This document shows, piece after piece, positions 1 through 3,960 of a stretch of DNA of 6,678 nt (position 1 is its first letter; every line of letters starts with the position of its first letter). The translations under genes and the position numbers were made by a program. Source of the stretch: Coriobacteriales bacterium (GTDB lineage: Bacteria; Actinomycetota; Coriobacteriia; Coriobacteriales; UBA8131). The notes beneath the pieces were generated by a model. The model made no database searches, was not told the origin of the DNA, and saw nothing but the letters and a program-made list of their open reading frames with translations. Location: contig JAIRTN010000012.1 of assembly GCA_031254905.1 (NCBI GenBank), forward strand, positions 1 through 6,678. Direction: 5' to 3'.

Positions 1-792
1 GCAGCCGATATTGCGGCGCAGGTAGGGAACGCGCCAGTTGCGCATGCGGATGACGTCCTCGCCCGCAACGGTGAGACGCCCCCTCGTCGCGACAATCTCG
101 CGGTTTATGAGGCGGATGAAGGTCGACTTCCCGCTGCCCGAGTGCCCAACGAGGAAGATGAACTCCCCGGCGAATATCCTCAGCGAGACATTGCTGAGGG
201 CCGGTTTGTTGGGCTGCGCGGAATAGACCTTGCTGACCCCGTCGAAAAGGATGACCGGGACGTTGCTGGCCGTTTGGCGCGCCGCCGCGGAATCCCGCTG
301 CCCACGCTTGTTGGTGATGGGAGGCGTGGCGGGAAGGACGGGGGCGGTTTGTGTGGTTTGGGCAGCTTGCGCGGTTTGCGTGGTTTGCGCGGTTGTGGAA
401 GCGCTGCGGACGGGGGCCGCGACGGGATTTGAGTTGGCAACCGCCACGGGTACCGGCGCGGCGGGGGCGGTTGCGCCCGGTGCGGGAGTGGCCGGCAGAG
501 TGGCACCCGGTGCCGGAGTTATCGGCATCGCACCCGAGGCGGACACGGCAGGCATCGCGCCTGACGCCGCGGCATTACCGGGAAGCGATACCGCGGGAAA
601 GGGTGCGGATACGGACGGTGCCGCAGGGGCCGCGGCCGTCGCGTTAAGCAATTCTTCGAGTATCTGCTGGGTAGCGTCCTCGTTTGTGGGACGCTGCGGG
701 ATAGGTCTTGCTGAGGGAGGCATTCCCCCGGGAATAAGAACCGGGTTAGGCCGAGAGGGTTGCGGGAAATCGGCCTGATTTTCTCCTGTCAC
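1..792 (-). CDS. ftsE: Cell-division ABC transporter ATP-binding protein FtsE with long N-terminal extension (3' end outside window)
   Basis: FtsE is the cytoplasmic ATPase that pairs with the membrane protein FtsX at the division site and controls cell-wall hydrolases (family knowledge). Of the 264 residues visible, the ABC domain starts near residue 179 with PVILFDGVSKVY. Walker A, GHSGSGKST, is at residues 216-224, followed by RNWRVPYLRRNIGC, the typical approach to the Q-loop, where the window ends. Signature motif, Walker B and H-loop are not in view. Residues 1-178 are rich in Pro, Ala, Thr and Ser, with short tandem repeats and no membrane segment or signal peptide. I chose GTG at 790-792 because GGAG lies 5 nt upstream; an in-frame GTG at 796-798 has no such site and a stop lies just before. 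No ATG, GTG or TTG occurs in frame between about residue 120 and the ABC domain, so the extension is probably translated. FtsX would be expected next, beyond the left edge. Confidence 0.9.
   Translation of the reverse strand, partial: MTGENQADFPQPSRPNPVLIPGGMPPSARPIPQRPTNEDATQQILEELLNATAAAPAAPSVSAPFPAVSLPGNAAASGAMPAVSASGAMPITPAPGATLPATPAPGATAPAAPVPVAVANSNPVAAPVRSASTTAQTTQTAQAAQTTQTAPVLPATPPITNKRGQRDSAAARQTASNVPVILFDGVSKVYSAQPNKPALSNVSLRIFAGEFIFLVGHSGSGKSTFIRLINREIVATRGRLTVAGEDVIRMRNWRVPYLRRNIGC
346..399 (-). repeat. Six-unit 9-bp tandem repeat in the FtsE extension
   Basis: Six contiguous 9-bp units with plus-strand consensus ggtttgcgt run through 346-399. Four of the six begin with an exact ggtttg; the units at 364 and 391 are diverged. 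The period is three codons, so length changes keep the frame. The encoded residues, 132-149 of FtsE, are STT, AQT, TQT, AQA, AQT, TQT. Such short repeats can vary in number between strains by replication slippage. Confidence 0.75.
454..567 (-). repeat. Degenerate 9-10-residue repeat in the FtsE extension
   Basis: FtsE residues 76-113 read as four successive units: ASGAMPAVS, ASGAMPITP, APGATLPATP and APGATAPAAP. The first two are close at DNA level too, with the same 8-mer (ggcatcgc on the plus strand) recurring 27 bp apart at 524 and 551. This looks like expansion by duplication in a low-complexity linker; no function can be read from it. Confidence 0.6.
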
Positions 793-907
793 ATTCACTC
801 CGTTCGTTTAATGGTCAATTCATGCGGGAGCTAAGTGCTTCACACCGCCACCGCAGCACCAGGGTCGTGTCCCTCGCCAGTCTCTGGTATCGGCATAAAG
901 TTTTATA
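793..907 (-). other. Intergenic region between the transketolase C-subunit gene and ftsE
   Basis: This 115-bp gap is the longest non-coding stretch in the window. It starts AT-rich (TATAAAACTTTATG on the minus strand) and then turns GC-rich. Small inverted repeats are present: ACCAG at 858-862 against CTGGT at 884-888, and AGGG at 861-864 against CCCT at 871-874, which cannot all pair at once. No U-run follows them, so I do not call a terminator. No convincing small gene is present. Confidence 0.6.
798..801 (-). promoter_or_regulatory. Ribosome-binding site deciding the ftsE GTG start
   Basis: The minus strand reads GGAG, then 5 nt, then the GTG at 792-790. This supports the long form of FtsE over a start closer to the ABC domain and over the GTG at 796-798. 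Confidence 0.5.
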
Positions 908-1840
908 TCATTGTACCACAAGGTTATAGATTGCCTGCACATCAAGGCCGTACTCCCCAAAAAGCTCCTCGGGTTCGCCCGATGTGCCGAAGCGGTCCCG
1001 CACGCCGATACGCCCGAGAGGCTTGTACAGGATGTCGGGATGTTCGGCCAGCAACTCCGCGACGGCAGAACCGAGACCCCCAATAATCGAGTGTTCCTCG
1101 GCGGTGATGACAAAGCCTGTCTTGCGCGCCGATTCGAGGATGGTTGCTCCGTCGAGAGGCTTGAGCGAGAAGGCGTCGATGATTTCCGCTTCGATGCCCT
1201 CGGTGGCAAGCATTTCAGCAGCCTGCAGAGCGAAATCGACCTCAATGCCGCAGGCGACGATGGTGACATCCTCGCCGGTGCGCAACACGCGCGCCCCGCC
1301 AAGCGCAAAGCCCTTTGTGTCGGGATAGATTTGGGGCACGTTTGAGCGGCCAAGGCGTATATAGAAGGGGCCGGGCGTGAGCGCGGCGATGCGGATGGCC
1401 GCCTTTGCCGCGCAGTAGTCGGCCGGCACCAGCACGCGCATGTTAGGAAGCACACGCATGAGCGCAATATCCTCAATCATCTGATGGCTGCCCCCGTCGG
1501 GCCCAACGCTGATGCCTGCATGGGTGGGGGCAATCTTTACGTCAAGCGCGCCGTAGCACACCGTATTTCTGATTTGGTCATAGACGCGTCCCGTGCCGAA
1601 GATGGCAAAAGAGCCGGTAAAGACCGTCTTGCCCGTCAGCGCAAGTCCCGCCGCCACCCCTATCATGTTCTGCTCGGCTATGCCGACGTTGATGTGACGC
1701 GCGGCGTCGGCCTCTTTGAGCTTTATGCTCGTGGTCGAGCCGGAGAGGTCGGCGTCGACGGCACAGACATCAACACCTTCCGCGAGTAGCTCAACGAGTG
1801 TTTCGCCATAGGCGGCGCGGGTTGCCTTCTTCTCCACCAT
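908..1840 (-). CDS. Transketolase C-terminal subunit
   Basis: This 310-residue protein holds the pyrimidine-binding (Pyr) domain and C-terminal domain of a split transketolase. Transketolase moves two-carbon ketol units between sugar phosphates in the non-oxidative pentose phosphate pathway, using thiamine diphosphate (family knowledge). Seen in order: NVGIAEQNMIG at about residues 51-61, where Glu56 is the expected cofactor-activating glutamate; FGTGRVYDQIR at 81-91; THAGISVGPDGGSHQ at 106-120; YIRLGRSNVP at about 160-169; and the C-terminal signature GVRDRFGTSGEP. The start is ATG at 1838-1840, with AGGAGG 7 nt upstream; an in-frame TTG three bases earlier is less likely. It begins within the stop codon of the N-subunit gene (TGATG), implying coupled translation and equal dosage. 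The active site forms at the interface with that partner. Some split relatives act on other ketoses, so the exact substrate is not proven. No broken motif is visible. Confidence 0.95.
   Translation of the reverse strand: MVEKKATRAAYGETLVELLAEGVDVCAVDADLSGSTTSIKLKEADAARHINVGIAEQNMIGVAAGLALTGKTVFTGSFAIFGTGRVYDQIRNTVCYGALDVKIAPTHAGISVGPDGGSHQMIEDIALMRVLPNMRVLVPADYCAAKAAIRIAALTPGPFYIRLGRSNVPQIYPDTKGFALGGARVLRTGEDVTIVACGIEVDFALQAAEMLATEGIEAEIIDAFSLKPLDGATILESARKTGFVITAEEHSIIGGLGSAVAELLAEHPDILYKPLGRIGVRDRFGTSGEPEELFGEYGLDVQAIYNLVVQ
910..918 (-). promoter_or_regulatory. Possible extended -10 promoter for ftsE
   Basis: On the minus strand TGGTACAAT fits an extended -10 element (TGn followed by a one-mismatch TATAAT). 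No good -35 lies 17-18 nt upstream. The same bases encode the last residues (VVQ) and first stop base of the upstream gene, so the match may be coincidence. A second weak option is TTGTGG at 916-921 with TTTATG at 894-899, 16 nt apart. Either would start ftsE transcription in the gap. Confidence 0.2.
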
Positions 1841-2706
1841 CAAAACACCTCCTCTCTCTCCTGTTGGGAGAGGGTGAGGGCCAACTCCTCAAGCGCGCTG
1901 TCGCACTGTTCGTCGCTTGGCGCTTTTCCGTGCCAGCCGCAACGGTTCTCCATAAAACTGACGCCCTTGCCCTTCACGGTGCGGGCGATGATGGCAACGG
2001 GGCCCCTGCCTTGCGCAAGAGCCTCATCGGCCTCATCAAAGACCTGCTTAAGCCGCACAATATCGTGGCCATCAACCTCAAGGGTCGTCCAGCCGAAGGC
2101 AGAAAACTTAGCGGTGATATCTCCTAATCCAACCACCTCGTCAAGCGCGCCGTCTATCTGAAGCCCGTTGTTGTCTACGATGGCGATAAGATTGTTGAGG
2201 CGTTGGTGAGCGGCGAACATGGCGGCCTCCCACACCTGCCCTTCCTGAAGTTCGCCATCTCCCAAAAGGGTGTAAACCCGCTGGTCGCCGCGGTCGTTCA
2301 TGGCAAGCCCGTAGGCCATTCCCGCAGCGATGGAGAGCCCTTGGCCAAGAGAGCCGGTCGCTACCTCAACGCCGGGGAGTTTCCGCGAATCGGGATGGCC
2401 CTGCAGGCGGGAGCCGAGCTTACGTAGGGTCGCAAGTTCGCCGAGCTCAAAGAAGCCCGCGCGCGCAAGCGCCGCGTAGAGGACGGGGGCGGCATGACCC
2501 TTGCTCAAAATGAAGCGGTCGCGCCCCTCCCAACGGGAATCATCGGGTCGATAGCGCAGTACGTCGCCAAAGTACAGTACGGCGAGAATGTCGGCCGCGG
2601 AAAGCGAGCCACCCGGATGCCCGCTGCCGGCGAGCGCTATCATCTTGAGGATGTCGCAGCGCATATCCGTCGCCGTATCCTCGATTGCTTTTGCGTCAAA
2701 CGTCAT
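1840..2706 (-). CDS. Transketolase N-terminal subunit (TPP-binding)
   Basis: This 288-residue protein is the pyrophosphate-binding half of the split transketolase, working with the C-subunit encoded next. Visible from the chosen start: SGHPGGS at residues 28-34, SKGHAAP at 68-74, QGHPD with His104, GSLGQG at 118-123, the thiamine-diphosphate motif from GDG (149-151) to NN (179-180), VKGKG at about 244-248, and GWHGKAP with His259. These include the conserved histidines of the family. The two halves total 598 residues, shorter than the roughly 650-680 of fused transketolases, as usual for the split form. The ATG at 2704-2706 is chosen because MTFDAKAIED aligns with the usual N-terminus and AAAGG lies 10 nt upstream. 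A GTG at 2766 would add 20 unconserved residues and has no ribosome-binding site. The gene starts 65 bp after prfB and overlaps the next gene by one base. Its position between prfB and ftsE is unusual. Confidence 0.94.
   Translation of the reverse strand: MTFDAKAIEDTATDMRCDILKMIALAGSGHPGGSLSAADILAVLYFGDVLRYRPDDSRWEGRDRFILSKGHAAPVLYAALARAGFFELGELATLRKLGSRLQGHPDSRKLPGVEVATGSLGQGLSIAAGMAYGLAMNDRGDQRVYTLLGDGELQEGQVWEAAMFAAHQRLNNLIAIVDNNGLQIDGALDEVVGLGDITAKFSAFGWTTLEVDGHDIVRLKQVFDEADEALAQGRGPVAIIARTVKGKGVSFMENRCGWHGKAPSDEQCDSALEELALTLSQQEREEVF
1848..1853 (-). promoter_or_regulatory. Strong ribosome-binding site for the transketolase C-subunit
   Basis: AGGAGG lies 7 nt before the ATG at 1840, inside the last codons of the N-subunit gene, and ends a purine run of GGAGAGAGAGG. 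A 6-bp inverted repeat (CTCTCC at 1856-1861 and GGAGAG at 1867-1872, plus strand) sits just upstream, still in coding sequence. Confidence 0.7.
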
Positions 2707-2710
2707 CTTG

Positions 2711-2725
2711 AGAGAACCTTTCTCT
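2711..2725 (-). promoter_or_regulatory. Hairpin presenting the ribosome-binding site of the transketolase N-subunit
   Basis: The minus strand reads AGAGAA-AGG-TTCTCT, a perfect 6-bp inverted repeat with a 3-nt loop. The likely Shine-Dalgarno AAAGG (2717-2721) spans the loop and one side of the stem, 10 nt before the ATG. Pairing could limit ribosome access, but the stem is AU-rich and weak, so this is only a candidate control site. Confidence 0.35.
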
Positions 2726-2771
2726 TTCTCAGCACGTCCGGCATTTCCCCCAACCTTCTGCCCCACACCAT

Positions 2772-3878
2772 TTACTGAGGGTTCCCCGCGGCCTTCATGC
2801 GGAGAAAGGCGACAATAAACTGGTCAAGGTCGCCGTCGAGCACGGCATCGACATTGCCTGTCTCCACACCGGTACGGACATCCTTCACCATCTGGTAGGG
2901 GTAAAGCACGTAGTTACGTATCTGATTACCCCACGATGCCTCATGACGCGGCCCTCGAAGTTCCTCGAGTTCCGCCTCGCGGCGCGCCTGCTCCATCTCA
3001 TAGAGCCGCGCGCGGAGTATCTTCATCGCCGCTTCCTTATTCTGAAGCTGCGATTTCTCGTTTTGGCAGGTGACAACCGTATTCGTCGGTAGATGGGTGA
3101 TGCGCACCGCTGAATCGGTCGTATTGACGCTCTGCCCGCCCGGCCCGCTCGAACGATAGACGTCGATGCGCAAATCGGCGGCGTTTATCTCGATTTCGAT
3201 GTCATCCGGTAGCACCGGGAGAACCTCAACGCCGGCAAAGGTCGTCTGCCTCCGCTTCTTCTCGTCGGTCGGCGAGATGCGCACAAGGCGATGGACACCC
3301 TGTTCGGCGGCAAGCATGCCATAGGCGTTGTGGCCGCTGACGATGAAGGTCGCGTGGTCGATGCCGATGACCTCGCCAGCCGGTGCGTCGAGTACCTCAA
3401 CCTTCCAGCTATGGCGCTGGGCATAGCGCATATACATCCTAAAGAGCATGTCGGCCCAGTCCTGCGCCTCAAGTCCGCCTTGGCCGGGATTTACGGAGAT
3501 AATGGCATCGCCACTATCGAGTTCGCCGGTAAACCACGAAGCCAACTCAAGTTCGTCAATGCGGCACTCCAGCTTGGAGAGAATGTCGGCGGCCTCCTCA
3601 AAAAGCCCCTCGTCATCCTCAAGGCGCGCCAGTTCATCAGCGGCCTTCGCATCCTCAAGCAGCACGGCGGCGCCCTCGTATGCCTCGATGTCGGCGCGGA
3701 TGTCGGCGGCCTGCTTGGTCAGACGCGCGGCCTGCTGCTGGTCGTCCCAGAAGCCGGGCTTTGCGAAGGCCCCTTCCAGTTCCTCAAGATTTGCCCGCTT
3801 GTCGGCGAGATGGAGATAGTGTTCAGCTTCGCCAAGGCGGGCCTGTAGCTGTCCAATCTGTTGTGAGAGGTCTTCCAT
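2772..3878 (-). CDS. prfB: Peptide chain release factor 2 (RF2)
   Basis: RF2 reads UGA and UAA stop codons in the ribosomal A site and triggers release of the finished protein. The 368-residue product has the helical N-terminal domain (about 1-110), the codon-recognition domain with GVHRLVRISPTD, and the catalytic GGQ at residues 247-249 in SSGPGGQSVN. The C-terminal RTGVETGNVDAVLDGDLDQF is typical of RF2 rather than RF1. Where most RF2 proteins have SPF, this one has SPT (202-204; bases 3267-3275). The N-terminus is open in one frame: EHYLHLADK replaces the usual CUUUGAC frameshift site, so the common autoregulatory +1 frameshift is absent, as in other actinobacteria. I start at ATG 3876-3878 because MEDLSQQIGQL fits the family. 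The open frame runs on to 4046, but that part overlaps secA and is unconserved. No clear ribosome-binding site precedes this ATG (AAAGG is 20 nt away), so the start is less certain than the gene. Its own stop is TAA. Confidence 0.96.
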   Translation of the reverse strand: MEDLSQQIGQLQARLGEAEHYLHLADKRANLEELEGAFAKPGFWDDQQQAARLTKQAADIRADIEAYEGAAVLLEDAKAADELARLEDDEGLFEEAADILSKLECRIDELELASWFTGELDSGDAIISVNPGQGGLEAQDWADMLFRMYMRYAQRHSWKVEVLDAPAGEVIGIDHATFIVSGHNAYGMLAAEQGVHRLVRISPTDEKKRRQTTFAGVEVLPVLPDDIEIEINAADLRIDVYRSSGPGGQSVNTTDSAVRITHLPTNTVVTCQNEKSQLQNKEAAMKILRARLYEMEQARREAELEELRGPRHEASWGNQIRNYVLYPYQMVKDVRTGVETGNVDAVLDGDLDQFIVAFLRMKAAGNPQ

Positions 3879-3960
3879 GAGTGTTTTGGTCGTCGTTACC
3901 TTTCTGGCCACTGGCCCTGTGCCCGCGCGTCCACAGACAAATGAGGCGCGATGCTTCTCG
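3879..3960 (-). other. Gap between secA and prfB
   Basis: An 82-bp spacer. A short inverted repeat, GGCC-AGT-GGCC, is present, but no U-run follows it. There is no convincing -10/-35 pair, which is consistent with prfB being transcribed together with secA. Confidence 0.4.

Noticed and set aside
230..778. 182-residue plus-strand open frame rich in Gly, Ala and Val
   Set aside because: It is the antisense of the ftsE extension; its repeats mirror the minus-strand repeats, and the minus frame continues into a conserved ABC domain.
858..888. Rho-independent terminator after the transketolase pair
   Set aside because: The inverted repeats are short, mutually exclusive and not followed by a U-run.
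839..895. 18-codon frame (MPIPETGEGHDP...) in the gap before ftsE
   Set aside because: It has no ribosome-binding site or recognisable motif and is short enough to occur by chance.
820..1476. 218-residue minus-strand open frame
   Set aside because: It is an alternative frame within the transketolase C-subunit gene, is low in recognisable motifs and Ser/Arg-rich as expected of a GC-rich shadow.
2707..2766. GTG start adding 20 residues to the transketolase N-subunit
   Set aside because: The added residues are not conserved, no ribosome-binding site precedes that GTG, and the ATG at 2706 begins the family-like sequence.
3291..3848. 185-residue plus-strand open frame
   Set aside because: It lies antisense within prfB, whose minus frame carries all RF2 motifs.
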